A DNA stretch of 64,000 nt from an uncultured Spirochaetia bacterium (GCA_958296075.1 CATQHW010000002.1:186001-250000); one strand, 5' to 3'; positions 21,001 to 26,540 are shown, numbered from the stretch's first letter. Program-made: numbers and translations. The notes: a model not told the origin generated them from the letters alone.

Positions 21001-22794
21001 ATCGAAGACACGCAGCTCCCGGAGGGTGACAGCGGAAAGCAATCGGCCTGGTTCGAGGTGCGGATGATCTCGGAGACCGAGCGGCCGGTGCTGCTGCGCT
21101 ACACGACGATGGATGGGACGGCGCGCGCAGGTGAGGACTACGAAGCGGCGAGCGAGGTGCTGATCTTCGCACCGGGCGAGGCGGCCAAGCGGTTCGCGGT
21201 GGCGGTGCTGGGCGACACGCTGCCGGAGGATGACGAGACATTCGGGGTAACGCTGTACGACGCGGAGCAGCGCGACGCGAGTCAGGGGCTGGCGGCTGAG
21301 GGGATGATCAAAGACGACGACCAGGGGCGGTGGCAGCGCGGGCTGAAGCGGGCGTTGGCGGAGTTTGCGCGGGTAGTGGCGACGGATGCGGTGGCGACGA
21401 TCGGCGAGCGGTTCGCGGCGGGCGCTGCGGCGGAATCGCAGGTGACGCTGCACGGGCGTCGTCTGGGGCTGGCGGGGCTGGCGGAGAGTGCTGCCGCGGA
21501 GCCTGCGGGGGCGCCGGCGGAGTGGACGGCGTTCGAGGCGGAGAGCGAGGCGATGAGCCAGGTTGAATTCAGGGAGTTCCTGGCGGCGAGTTCGTTCGAC
21601 GTGGTGGGGGGTGCGCCGCAGGACGCTGCGGCAGACGTGACCGCGGACGGCGGGCTGGACTGGAGCGTGTGGAGCCGGGGATCGCTGGGCCACTACCGCG
21701 GGCAGGATGAGAAGCCGAGCGCGGCCTGGGACGGTGGCGTGTACAGCGGATACCTGGGCGCGGACATCCGGGTGGCGCAACCGCTGGTGCTGGGGTTGGC
21801 GGTGTCGCACAGCGTGGGGACGACGTGGTATCAGGAGCCGGTGGACGGCACCGAGTTCAAGCTGGAGGTGGACACTTCGCTGACGAGCGTGCTGCCGTAC
21901 GCCCACTGGGAGCCGCTGGAGAGCCTGGACCTGTGGACGATCGCGGGCGCCGGAGTGGGCGGCAGCGCGCTGAAGCGGGAGCAGCAGCAGCGGCTGGATA
22001 CGCGTAACGTGCTGTGGCTGGGGGCGGCAGGAGGCCGGCTGACGGTGGTGTCGTGGAACGGGTTGGACGTGGCGCTGGCGACGGACGGCTACTATGCGTC
22101 GCTGGGCGCGGAGGCGGCGTCGGAGAAGTATCGGTGGCTGACGCAGGGTCTGGCGGCGGCGACGGTAGGCCGGGTGCGGCTGCTGGCGGACACGCGCTAC
22201 GACTGGCAGATAGGGAGCGCTGCGCGGCTGGGAGTGAACGTGGAAGCCGGCGGGCGCTGGGACACCGGCGACGCGGCGCAGGGATTCGGCGCGGAGATCG
22301 GCGGCGGTGTGGACTTCGAGCTTACGAGTCTGGGGCTGGGGCTGCGGGCGCACGGCCGCTATCTGCTGGCGCACCAGGATCGGCAGTTCCGGGACTGGGG
22401 AGCGAGCGCGGCGCTGTCGTTCGATCCGGGCGCGCCGGGCCGCGGGGTGGCGGTGACGGTGGCGCCGGAGTGGGGCGCGTCGAGCAGTCAGGTGGCGGAC
22501 GTGTGGGGCGCAGCGCCCTTGCAGGCGAGCGCCGGCGGCGTCGAGCGTGAGGGCGCGGGGCTGCGCCCGGATCGGCTGGACGCGGAGTTGAGCTACGGCA
22601 TCGAGACGGGCGGCGCTGGGCTGGTGACGTTCTACGGCGGGCTGTCGCAGGCACTGACCGACAGCGTGGTCTACCGGGTGGGCAGCCGCATGGACCTGGG
22701 CGCGCTACGCCTGGGCCTGTCGCTCGACCGGCAGGAACGCCCCGGCGGTTCGCCCGACTACCGACTCGAACTCGCCGGTACCCTGCACTGGTGA
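3067..22794 (+). CDS. giant Calx-beta-type repeat protein with C-terminal autotransporter-like barrel
   Basis: 6575 residues. The GTG start follows a GGGGGAGAGGGG tract 6 bp away. Residues 1-33 form a signal peptide (Arg-rich, hydrophobic core, then PAPVSG). Residues about 33-490 hold four beta modules of types A and B. Residues 490-2458 hold 17 Calx-beta domains (SIDSPSVTEGDSGS start, TGTITDDD end). Residues 2459-5750 hold about 29 more A/B modules. A putative-Ig-like domain (about 5755-5845) follows, then a PEPPEPPE linker, two more Calx-beta domains, a helical linker (WQRGLKRALAEFARVV) and a C-terminal barrel (about 6190-6575) ending in aromatic W. Asp-rich DDD loops at module ends suggest calcium binding. 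Likely a surface adhesin or matrix protein. No cysteine was noticed. One uninterrupted frame of 19.7 kb supports active selection. Confidence 0.9.
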   Translation: MPRSAGRVGTARAVAAVAVLAALLGLPAPVSGDSGPTVTLAVAASAIAEDGGTTTVSATLSNASSAATTVTVTAVDGAYTVGSDATITIAAGETANAADTATITAVNDAIDNVGNRSVTVTGTAQNSQGVGTVMGAALTLTDDEATPAATLALSPATIAEHDGTNAGSSTVTATLNRASSEAVTLTVAATAGTNAAASDFSLSSAKTLTIAAGATSSTGTVTVTAVNNTTDAPDKEVTVAATVSGDSGVAAPASVTLTIEDDEAAPGVTLAVADAAIAEDGGTTTVTATLTHASSAATTITVTAVANAYTVGSDATITIAAGETANATDSVTITAVDDDIDNVTARTATVSASASNSQGSGSVTGVTLTLTDDEATPAATLALSPATIAESGTGNATTVTATLSGKSSAAVTLTVSATGATAAAGDFSLSSAKTLTIAAEATTSTGTVTVTANDDTTDEADETVTVAAAVSGTSGVANPTSRTLTITDDDPAPSLSIDSPSVTEGDSGSKNLTFTVTLSAASGKRVTVDYVDAGGGRATPGTDYTAIAGGTLTFEPGDTEETFDVSVMGDTDGERDEDILVTLRNATNATIGTARGTGTITDDDAAHAVSIDSPTVEERDSGTRTLTFTVTLTRAHEQTVFAYLRDAGTGTATPGTDYTAFAPRWVRLRPGETESTVSISVTGDRVKEPDETVVLEIIAVWRNRATISTRFGTGTITDDDTTPGLSISSPQVTEGNSGSATLTYAVTLSAAISERVTVDYADAGTGTATSRTDYAPIAGGTLTFAANETSKTIAVSVTGDATVEPHETVAVRLSNASGATILTATGTGTIVNDDGASSISISSPTVVEGTGGSSSLLRFTVTLSSARSQEVAASLRDALTGTATPGRDYGDFRGSSHPLTFLPGEVSKTFDLAVVADSRDEPNETVVLLASEFLVPNSPRVTGTGTITDDDPTPTLSIDSPSVNEGDSSTRMLEWTVSLSAASGRDVTVAYAQGTGGTATSGTDHTALAGGTLTFAPGDTIKTFGVSVNGDTDEEPNETVVATLSSATNATLSTATGTGTIVNDDGVLVSIDSPSVTEGDSGSKNLTFTATLSTASTGQVTVDYADAGTGTAASGTDYTAITGGTLTFAAGTTSQTFDVSVTGDAVDEGDETILVTLSDASGATISAATGTGTITDNDGAPTLSIDSPSVTEGDSGSKNLTYTVTLSPASGQRVTVNYADTETGTALAGVDYTTVTGGSLTFAAGTTSQTFDVSVVGDVLPEADETILATLSGPANAVVSSTAGTGTGTITDDDPLPALSIDSPSVNEGNSGSTTLTYTVTLSESSGRAVTVDWAEGTGGTATSGTDYTAITGGTLTFAAGTTSQTFDVSVTGDTDNESYETIVVTLSNASGATIATGTGTGTIANDDGHLLSIDSPSVEEGDSGSKNLTFTVTLSPASSQQVTVAYADAGTGTATSGTDHAALADGTLTFAANETSKTITVSVTGDGSDEESETILVTLSNALGATISTATGTGTITDNDEVPSLSIGSPSVAEGNSGSATLTFKVTLSPASGKQVTVNYADAGTGTATSGTDYTAITGGTLTFAAGTTSQTFDVSVTGDTDDEANETIVVSLSSPTNATVSSTGGTGTGTIIDDDGTPSFSISSPSVIEGNSGSATLTYAVTLFPASAEQLRVRFSDAGTGTATSGTDYAPFRLRWLHFAAGETRKTVSVSVTGDTVKEPNETVVAELYLASDATGATIGTRYGTGTITDDDTTPGLSISSPQVTEGNSGSATLTYKVTLTAAASRQVTVSYADAGTGTATSGTDYTAITGGTLTFAVGDTEKTFGVSVTGDTDVEPHETVVARLSAASGATILTATGVGTIANDDGASTLSISSPTETEPTEINLADLGRTVPMRFTVTLGAARSQPAQVWWWDTGTGTATAGSDYTGTGVTAPGVRSLTFGAGEVSKTVDIGMRDDSFDEPDETIVLAVSEAANGQPRVTGTGTIKDDDDPPTFSIDSPSVTEGDAGSATLTYTVHMTGASSRQVTVDYADAGTGTAISGTDYEAITGGTFTFAARTLGGSATFDVSVTGDTVDEPDETILVALSNPTNATVSSTAGTGTGTITDDDPPSLSIDSPTVTEGGAGSTVTMKFTVSLSSASEEDVSFNIADVKSGTATSGTDYREWGPFSPQFAPGTTTRTFNIVVNGDELDEADETILLRLSNPTNATIATADGTGTITDDDPSPTLSIDTPTVNEGDTGSATMTYTVTLDPASGQQVTVDYEDAGTGTATSGTDYGAISKGTLTFVAGETSKTFDVSVTGDTLDEVHETVLVTLSNPTNATVSSTAGTGTGTITDDDGVPTLSISSPSVTEGDSGSVNLTYTVTLDTASGKQVTVAYADAGTGTATSGTDYTAITGGTLTFVAGTTSQTFDVSITGDAMDEPNETILVTLSGPTNAVVSTTAGTGTGTITDDDDPPEVRLALADASISENAGTTTVSATLGHASSAATTVTVRAVADAYTVGSDATITIAAGETANATDSVTITAVDDDVDNVTARTATVSATASNSQGIGSVAGVTLTLTDDEPTPTVALALSEPDATAPDTIDESGTDNATTVTATLSGKSSAAVTLTVSATGATAAAGDFTLSSARTLTIAAGATSSTGTVTVAAVDDTTDEADETVTVSATVSGTSGVANPTSRTLTITDDDDPPEVRLALAAASIAENGGTTTVSATLTHASSAATTVTVTAVADAYTVGSDATITIAAGETANATDTATINAEDDAVDNVGNRAVTVTGTAQNSQGVGPVTGAALTLTDDEATPTATLVLSPATIDEHDGTNVGSSTVTATLNRASSEAVTLTVGATAGTNAAAGDFSLSSAQTLTIAAGATSSTGTVTVTAVDDTTDAPDKEVTVSAAVSGDSGVAAPASVTLTIEDDEAAPEVTLEVAASSISENGGTTTVSATLGHASSAATTITVTAVANAYTVGSDATITIAAGETANATDTATINAVNNDKDEPDRSVTVTGSAQNSQGAGAVTGAPLTITDDDAKPTVTLSVTDSSIAENGGTTTVSAKLGHASSAATTITVTAVAGAYTVGSDATITIAAGETANATDSVTITAVDDAVDNVGNRAVTVTGTARNSQGVGTVTGAALTLTDDEATPAATLVLSPATIDEHDGTNVGSSTVTATLNRASSEAVTLTVGATAGTNAAAGDFSLSTAKTLSIAAGATSSTGMVTVTAVNNTTDAPDKEVTVSATVSGDSGVAAPASVTLTIEDDEAAPTVTLAVAASSISESGGTTTVSATLGHASSAATTITVTAVANAYTVGSDATITIAAGETANATDTATIDAVNNSKDEPDRSVTVTGSAQNSQGVGAVSGAALTITDDDAAPTVTLSVAASSISESGGTTTVSATLSHASSAATTITVTAVAGAYTVGSDATITIAAGETANATDTATIDAVNNDKDEPDRSVTVTGSAQNSQGAGAVSGAALTITDDDAAPTVRLAVAAASIAENGGTTTVSATLSHASSAATTITVTAVADAYTVGSDATITIAAGETANATDSVTITAVDDAVDNVGNRAVTVTGTAQNSQGVGPVTGAALTLTDDEATPAATLVLSPATIDEHDGTNVGSSTVTATLNRASSEAVTLTVAATAGTNAAAGDFSLSSAQTLTIAAGETSSTGTVTVKAVDNTTDAPDKGVTVSAAVSGDSGVAAPASVTLTIEDDEAAPEVTLEVADTSIPESGGTTTVTATLGHASSAATTITVTAVAGAYTVGSDATITIAAGETANATDSVTITAVDDAIDNVVNRTATVTGTAQNSQGVGTVMGASLTLTDDEGVPTATLVLSPATIDEHDGTNVGSSTVTATLNRASSKDVTLTVGATAGTNAAASDFSLSSAQTLSIAAGATSSTGTVTVTAVDNTTDAPDKEVTVSAAVSGDSGVAAPASVTLTIEDDEAKPTVTLEVADTSIPESGGSTTVSATLGHASSAATTITVTAVADAYTVGSDATITIAAGETANATDTATINAVNDAIDNVGNRSVTVTGTAQNSQGVGPVAGAALTLTDDEATPAATLVLSPATIDEHDGTNVGSSTVTATLNRASSEAVTLTVSATAGANAAASDFSLSSAQTLTIAAGATSSTGTVTVTAVDNTTDAPDKEVTVSATVSGDSGVAAPASVTLTIEDDEAAPTVTLEVADSSISESGGTTTVSATLSHASSAVTTITVTAVTGAYTVGSDATITIAAGETANAADTARINAVNNDKDEPDRSVTVTGSAQNSQGAGAVSGAALTITDDDAAPTVTLSVTDSSISESGGTTTVSAKLGHASSAATTVTVTAVAGAYTVGSDATITIAAGETANATDTATIDAVNNSKDEPDRSVTVTGSAQNSQGVGAVSGAALTITDDDAAPTVTLSVAASSISESGGTTTVSATLSHASSAATTITVTAVAGAYTVGSDATITIAAGETANATDTATIDAVNNDKDEPDRSVTVTGSAQNSQGAGAVSGAALTITDDDAAPTVRLAVAAASIAENGGTTTVSATLSHASSAATTITVTAVADAYTVGSDATITIAAGETANATDSVTITAVDDAVDNVGNRAVRVTGTARNSQGVGPVTGAALTLTDDEATPAATLVLSPATIDEHDGTNVGSSTVTATLNRASSEAVTLTVGATAGTNAVTSDFSLSSEQTLSIAAGATSSTGTVTVTAVNNTTDAPDKEVTVSATVSGDSGVAAPASVTLTIEDDEAAPGVRLALAAASISENGGSTTVSATLGHASSAATTITVTAVAGAYTVGSDATITIAAGETANAADTARINAVNNDKDEPDRSVTVTGSAQNSQGAGAVSGASLTITDDDAKPTVTLAVADSSIAENGGTTTVTATLSHASSAATTVTVAAVANAYTVGSDATITIAAGETANATDTVMITAVDDAIDNVVDRTVTVTGTAQNSQGVGTVMGASLTLTDDEATPAATLALSPATIDEHDGTNAGSSTVTATLNGASSEAVTLTVSATAGTNAAAGDFSLSSAKTLSIAAGATSSTGTVTVTAVDNTTDAPDKEVTVSAAVSGNSGVAAPASVTLTIEDDEAAPTVTLEVADTSIPESGGTTTVSATLGHASSAATTITVTAVTGAYTVGSDATITIAAGETANAADTARINVVNNDQDEPDRSVTVTGSAQNSQGAGAVSGASLTITDDDAKPTVTLEVADSSIAENGGTTTVSATLSHASSAATTVTVAAVANAYTVGSDATITIAAGETANATDTVMITAVDDAIDNVVDRTVTVTGTAQNSQGVGTVMGASLTLTDDEGAPAATLVLSPAAIAEHDGSDPGSSTVTATLNGASSEAVTLTVSATAGTNAAASDFSLSTEDTLTIAAGATTSTGTVTVTAVDNAVDAPDKEVTVSATVSGDSGVAAPASVTLTIEDDEAAPGVTLAVADAAIDENGGTTTVTATLDHASSAATTITVTAEDGAYTVGDEATITIAAGETANTADSVTITAVDDAIDNVGDRTVTVSGTAQNSQGVGTVTGASLTLTDDEGAPAATLVLSPAKIAEHDGTNAGSSTVTATLNRASSKDVTLTVVAAAGTNAAAGDFSLSTEDTLTIAAGATSSTGTVTVTAVDNAVDAPDKEVTVSATVSGDSGVAATASVTLTIEDDEAAPGVTLAVADSAIDEDGGTTAVTATLSHASSEATTITVTAVDRAYAVGSDATIAISAGETANAADSVTITAIDNDVLSGDRAVTVTGTAQNSQGVGAVTGAALTISDDEGVTSFAMSGWVEDQDWTEGQAITPFTLPAAIGGSGAVSYELSPELPAGVSRNADTREVSGTPEAVVAETEYTWTATDSGGATVHVKFTIEVREGQTDSPPEPPEPPEPPEVVPVRVSIGDASVMEGDGTMVEAEFTVKLDQASPEPVTVAFATRDATAIAGADYKHRAGSVTFAPGETRQMIAVSVLPDTTVEATEEFMVALVEQENVVLERALARGTIGDNDVALLAIEDTQLPEGDSGKQSAWFEVRMISETERPVLLRYTTMDGTARAGEDYEAASEVLIFAPGEAAKRFAVAVLGDTLPEDDETFGVTLYDAEQRDASQGLAAEGMIKDDDQGRWQRGLKRALAEFARVVATDAVATIGERFAAGAAAESQVTLHGRRLGLAGLAESAAAEPAGAPAEWTAFEAESEAMSQVEFREFLAASSFDVVGGAPQDAAADVTADGGLDWSVWSRGSLGHYRGQDEKPSAAWDGGVYSGYLGADIRVAQPLVLGLAVSHSVGTTWYQEPVDGTEFKLEVDTSLTSVLPYAHWEPLESLDLWTIAGAGVGGSALKREQQQRLDTRNVLWLGAAGGRLTVVSWNGLDVALATDGYYASLGAEAASEKYRWLTQGLAAATVGRVRLLADTRYDWQIGSAARLGVNVEAGGRWDTGDAAQGFGAEIGGGVDFELTSLGLGLRAHGRYLLAHQDRQFRDWGASAALSFDPGAPGRGVAVTVAPEWGASSSQVADVWGAAPLQASAGGVEREGAGLRPDRLDAELSYGIETGGAGLVTFYGGLSQALTDSVVYRVGSRMDLGALRLGLSLDRQERPGGSPDYRLELAGTLHW
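3160..4535 (+). repeat. repeat block 1: four A/B modules
   Basis: Order A-B-A-B. Type A starts like VTLAVAASAIAEDGG (about 110 residues). Type B starts like ATLALSPATIAEHDG (about 119 residues). These are the same families as in block 3, so the Calx-beta block seems to interrupt one older A/B array. Confidence 0.85.
4536..10440 (+). repeat. repeat block 2: 17 Calx-beta modules
   Basis: Counted by eye from the recurring start S-I-x-S-P-x-V-x-E-G, each unit about 105-120 residues with VTVDYADAGTGTATSGTDY and a D-E-x-x-E-T-I strand. Units are diverged at DNA level compared with block 3. The thirteenth unit is atypical (PTETEPTEINL). Confidence 0.85.
13024..13655 (+). repeat. 632-bp exact duplicate, copy 1
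   Basis: By line-by-line reading identical to 16084-16715, offset exactly 3060 bp (three 1020-bp super-units). The copies differ at the bases just outside (13023 and 13656). Confidence 0.85.
16084..16715 (+). repeat. 632-bp exact duplicate, copy 2
   Basis: Second copy of 13024-13655, same orientation and frame. Recombination between them would delete or add 1020 codons without a frameshift. Confidence 0.85.
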
Positions 22795-22891
22795 CCCAGC
22801 CTCCATCGATCGACGGTTTGACAGATCGACCGCAACCTGCGACCGTTACGTCGAGCCGGTTCACGGCTCCCACATCCTCCGGAGGACCTAC

Positions 22892-23782
22892 GTGCACGTA
22901 CGCGAAGACGCTTTTCTCACCACGGCCCCGACAGGGCCGCGCCGCCGCCGGTCTCTGCCGGCGGCCGCCTTGCTGCCGGCGATGGCGGCGTTGCTGGCCT
23001 TGACGCTGGCCGCCTGCGGCGGCGGTTCCGACGACGGCGGCTCTGCCGAGGCCGAAGCCCAACAGCCGGCGGAGACCGCAACCACGCCGAGCGCCGAGCA
23101 GTCGCAGACCGCGGCCGCCCCCGGCGCGCTGAATGCCACCATCAGCGGCACCATCACCTTCGGCGCCGAAGCGAGGCGCGAGCCGGGCGTGCTGAACATG
23201 GAGGCCGATCCGGTCTGCGCCGAGAAGAACGAAGAGAATCCCATGACCGAGCAGGCGTTCCTGCTCGACGAATCGAAGGGGATCGCCAACGTGTTGATCC
23301 AGGTCACCTCGGGGCTCCCCGACATGGAGTTCGCGGCCGCCGAGTCGGAGGTCGTCTTCACGCAGTCCGGCTGCATCTACGACCCGCACGTCCTGATCGC
23401 GCGGGTCGGCCAGACCGTCAAGATCCTCAACCCCGACGGCACGCTGCACAACGTGCACGTGTTCGGCAAGGTCAATGAGGAGTTCAACCAGGCGATGCCG
23501 GCGTTCCAGACCGAGATCGAGCGCGTGTTCGACCAAGTGGAGACCGAGCCGTTCGCGATCAAGTGCGACGTGCATCCGTGGATGAACGCCTACGGCGTGG
23601 TGCTCGACCATCCGTACGCGGCGGTCACCGCCGCCGACGGCAGCTTCAGCATCCCGAACCTGCCGGCCGGCACCTATCAGGTGGAGGTGTGGCACGAGCT
23701 GCTGGGCGGGCAGACCCATGAGGTGACCGTCACGGAGGGCGGGACCGCCACGCTTGATCTCGCGCTGCTGCCGCCGGGCTGA
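22892..23782 (+). CDS. cupredoxin-like lipoprotein with carboxypeptidase-regulatory-like domain
   Basis: 296 residues from a GTG placed 5 bp after a perfect GGAGGA. A long basic N-region precedes a hydrophobic segment and the lipobox LAAC (about residue 40), so the mature protein should be lipid-anchored. An acidic, low-complexity spacer follows. The folded part (about residues 85-230) has a first His region (DGTLHNVHVFG) and KCDVHPWM, giving the His/Cys-x2-His-x2-Met set of type 1 copper sites. The last 60 residues (DGSFSIPNLPAGTYQVEVWH) are a carboxypeptidase-regulatory-like beta domain. Encoded 17 bp before oxidase subunit I, it may be an electron donor to, or assembly factor for, that enzyme. 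Confidence 0.75.
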   Translation: MHVREDAFLTTAPTGPRRRRSLPAAALLPAMAALLALTLAACGGGSDDGGSAEAEAQQPAETATTPSAEQSQTAAAPGALNATISGTITFGAEARREPGVLNMEADPVCAEKNEENPMTEQAFLLDESKGIANVLIQVTSGLPDMEFAAAESEVVFTQSGCIYDPHVLIARVGQTVKILNPDGTLHNVHVFGKVNEEFNQAMPAFQTEIERVFDQVETEPFAIKCDVHPWMNAYGVVLDHPYAAVTAADGSFSIPNLPAGTYQVEVWHELLGGQTHEVTVTEGGTATLDLALLPPG

Positions 23783-23799
23783 CGTAGCGAGCTGACGCA

Positions 23800-25587
23800 G
23801 TGGCGCACGCCGGCATCGCCGACCACGCCGGGCACGCGCACGGCGGCCATCCGCCGGAGCCGTTCTGGCGGAAGTACATCTTCTCCATCGATCACAAGAC
23901 GATCGGCATCCAGTACGGCGTCACCGCGCTGGTCTTCCTGTTCTTCGGCTTCTGTCTGGTGATGATCATGCGCTATAGCCTGGCCTACCCCGGCCGGCCG
24001 CTGCCGGTGCTGGGCGGTCTGCTCGGCCTGCCGGAGCCGGGCGCCATCCCGCCGGAGTTCTACAACCAGCTCGGCGCCATGCACGGCACGATCATGGTCT
24101 TCCTGGGCGTCGTGCCGCTGGCGGTCGGCGCGTTCGGCAACTACTTCGTGCCGCTGCAGGTCGGCGCCCCGGACATGGCGTTTCCCAAGCTCAACATGAC
24201 CAGCTATTGGGTCTACTTCGTTGGCGGCGTAATCATGCTGATCAGCTTCTTCGTGCCCGGCGGCGCCGCCAAATCCGGCTGGACCTCCTACGCGCCGCTG
24301 TCGGTGATCGAGACGGTGGGGCAGACGTGGTGGCTGATCGGCATGGTGTTCCTGATCACCTCCTCGCTGCTCGGCTCGATCAACATCATCACCACGATCG
24401 TGCAGCTCCGCGCGCCGGGGCTCTCCTGGATGCGCCTGCCGTTCTTCGTCTGGGCGCAGCTCATCACCTCGTTCCTGCTGCTGCTGGCGTTCCCGCCGCT
24501 GGAGGCGGCCGGCGTGCTGCAGCTCCTGGACCGACTGGCGGGGACCAGCTTCTTCCTGCCGAGCGGACTGGTCGTCTCCGGCGAGGCGCTCGAGGTGGCC
24601 GGCGGCGGCAGCGTGCTGCTGTGGCAGCATCTGTTCTGGTTCCTGGCCCATCCGGAGGTCTACGTCCTGATCCTGCCGGCGTTCGGGATCATCGCCGAAG
24701 TGATCGCCAACAACACGCGCAAGCCGCTGTGGGGCTACAAGTCGCTGGTCTACGCGGCGCTGTTCATGGGTTTCATGTCGTTCATCGTGTGGGCGCACCA
24801 CATGTTCCTGACCGGCATGGGCACGGTGATCAGCTCCTTCTTTCAGTTGACGACCATGATCATCTCGGTGCCGTCGATCGTCATTCTCACGGCGTTGATG
24901 CTGTCGTTGTGGGGCGGCTCCATCCGCTTCACCGCGCCGATGAAGTTCGCCTTGGCGTTCATCCCCATGTTCGGCATCGGCGGCCTGACCGGTCTGCCGC
25001 TCGGCTTGGCCACCGCCGACATCTACCTGCACGACACCTACTACGTGATCGGCCACTTTCACTACGTCGTGGCGCCCGGATCGCTGTTCGGGCTGTTCGC
25101 AGGCATCTACTACTGGTTCCCCAAGGTGACCGGCCGGCGCCTGAACGAACGGCTGGCGAGCTGGCACTTCTGGCCGTCGCTGATCTTCATGAACGGCGTG
25201 TTCTTCCCGATGTTCATCCAGGGCATGGCCGGCGTGTCGCGGCGGCTGTACGATGGCGGCGCCCTGTACGCGCACGCGCAGGACGTGCTCTGGCTCAACG
25301 AGGTGATGTCGATCTCCGCGTGGGGACTCGGCCTTGCGCAGATTTTCTTCATCGTCAACTTCGTCATCAGCCTCCGGAAGCCGCGCGTGGCGGAAGACAA
25401 TCCGTGGGAGGCGACCACCCTGGAGTGGGCGGCGCCGTCGCCGCCGCTGCCGCACGTCAACTTCCGGGAGCCGGTGACGGTATCCCGCCAGCCGTACGAC
25501 TACAGCCCGGCCGGCAGCGACGCAGGGTTTCTGCCGCAGAGCGATCCGGCCGGACCCGCGCCCAGCGGCGCCGTCGCCGGCCACTGA
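23800..25587 (+). CDS. ctaD: cytochrome c oxidase subunit I
   Basis: 595 residues, the haem-copper catalytic subunit reducing O2 to water with proton pumping in the inner membrane. Cu-B and active-site motifs are visible: HPEVY at residues 284-288 (the Tyr is the cross-linked one) and HH at 333-334 (WAHHMFL). The haem a/a3 ligand segment is DTYYVIGHFHYVV. About 12 hydrophobic helices. An N-terminal His-rich stretch (about residues 1-18) precedes the conserved YIFSIDHKTIG. GTG start; the next gene starts 13 bp after the stop. First oxidase gene in a same-strand operon running to 27788. Confidence 0.97.
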   Translation: MAHAGIADHAGHAHGGHPPEPFWRKYIFSIDHKTIGIQYGVTALVFLFFGFCLVMIMRYSLAYPGRPLPVLGGLLGLPEPGAIPPEFYNQLGAMHGTIMVFLGVVPLAVGAFGNYFVPLQVGAPDMAFPKLNMTSYWVYFVGGVIMLISFFVPGGAAKSGWTSYAPLSVIETVGQTWWLIGMVFLITSSLLGSINIITTIVQLRAPGLSWMRLPFFVWAQLITSFLLLLAFPPLEAAGVLQLLDRLAGTSFFLPSGLVVSGEALEVAGGGSVLLWQHLFWFLAHPEVYVLILPAFGIIAEVIANNTRKPLWGYKSLVYAALFMGFMSFIVWAHHMFLTGMGTVISSFFQLTTMIISVPSIVILTALMLSLWGGSIRFTAPMKFALAFIPMFGIGGLTGLPLGLATADIYLHDTYYVIGHFHYVVAPGSLFGLFAGIYYWFPKVTGRRLNERLASWHFWPSLIFMNGVFFPMFIQGMAGVSRRLYDGGALYAHAQDVLWLNEVMSISAWGLGLAQIFFIVNFVISLRKPRVAEDNPWEATTLEWAAPSPPLPHVNFREPVTVSRQPYDYSPAGSDAGFLPQSDPAGPAPSGAVAGH

Positions 25588-25600
25588 GCGACCGCGGCCC

Positions 25601-26194
25601 ATGGATATCCCCTACACGTCGGCCGAACATCCGGAGACGCGCCTCTACAACGGCAAGCTCGGCATCTGGCTCTTTCTGGCCTCCGAGGTGCTGCTGTTCG
25701 GCGCGTTCTTCTCCACCTACATCCTGCTCCGCGTCGGCGCCGGCGGCGACTGGCCGGTGCAGGCGGAGTTGCTCAACATACCGCTGGCTACCGTCAACAC
25801 GGTGATCCTGATCTCTTCCAGCGTGACGATGGTGATGGCGTGGGCGTCGCTGAAGCTGGAGCGGTTCGACCGCTTCGTCCTGTTCTTCGCCGCCACCATC
25901 GCCCTGGCGCTCGCCTTTCTGGTCATCAAGGGGTTCGAGTACGCGGCGGAGTTCTCCCATCATCGCTATCCCCGCACCAACACCTTTCTCGGTATCTACT
26001 TCACGATGACGGGCCTGCACGGGGTGCACATCCTGGCCGGCGTGGCGGTCAACGGCTACCACTTGGCGACGGCGCGCCGGTGGTACCGGGACGACCCGGA
26101 GCGGCTGGCCAACCGTATCGAGATCGCCGGGCTGTACTGGCACTTCGTCGACCTGGTCTGGATATTCCTGTTCCCGGTCCTCTACCTGATATGA
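25601..26194 (+). CDS. ctaE: cytochrome c oxidase subunit III
   Basis: 197 residues, the short form usual in caa3-type oxidases, with about five membrane helices. The family segments KLGIWLFLASEVLLFGAFF near the start and TGLHGVHILAG with WHFVDLVWIFLFP near the end are present. Structural subunit without redox centres, associated with subunit I. ATG start 13 bp after ctaD. Confidence 0.95.
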   Translation: MDIPYTSAEHPETRLYNGKLGIWLFLASEVLLFGAFFSTYILLRVGAGGDWPVQAELLNIPLATVNTVILISSSVTMVMAWASLKLERFDRFVLFFAATIALALAFLVIKGFEYAAEFSHHRYPRTNTFLGIYFTMTGLHGVHILAGVAVNGYHLATARRWYRDDPERLANRIEIAGLYWHFVDLVWIFLFPVLYLI

Positions 26195-26216
26195 CGATGA
26201 GCGCACCGAGGAGTCG

Positions 26217-26534
26217 ATGATGGCCGATCAGCACGTCGAGAAGCACGTCCGCCAGTACCTGACGGTATTCGCCGCGCTGCTGGTGTTGACCGTGGTCACG
26301 GTGCTGGCCAGCCGCATCGATCTGGGGATCACCGGCGGCGTCATCCTCGCCCTGATCATCGCCGGGGTGAAGGGCACGCTGGTGGCCGGCGTGTTCATGC
26401 ATCTGTTCAGCGACAAGCGCAAGATGATCTACGTGGTGTTGATCTATACCGGGATCTTCCTGGCGGCGCTGTTTCTGCTCACGGCCCTGAGCTTTGGCGA
26501 CTCGCTCGATCTCGGGAAAGGGGATTCCGGGTAG
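26217..26534 (+). CDS. cytochrome c oxidase subunit IV (caa3 type)
   Basis: 105 residues with three hydrophobic helices and the family pattern around GVKGTLVAGVFMHLFSDKR. Two adjacent ATG codons (26217, 26220) are possible. GAGGAG at 26209-26214 is better spaced for the second. Accessory membrane subunit of the oxidase encoded around it. Confidence 0.85.
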   Translation: MMADQHVEKHVRQYLTVFAALLVLTVVTVLASRIDLGITGGVILALIIAGVKGTLVAGVFMHLFSDKRKMIYVVLIYTGIFLAALFLLTALSFGDSLDLGKGDSG

Positions 26535-26540
26535 GACGGC

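Noticed and set aside
22818..22850. TTGACA hexamer between the giant gene and the cupredoxin gene as a promoter
   Set aside because: No acceptable -10 hexamer at 16-19 bp (GACCGT is found there); not strong enough to list.
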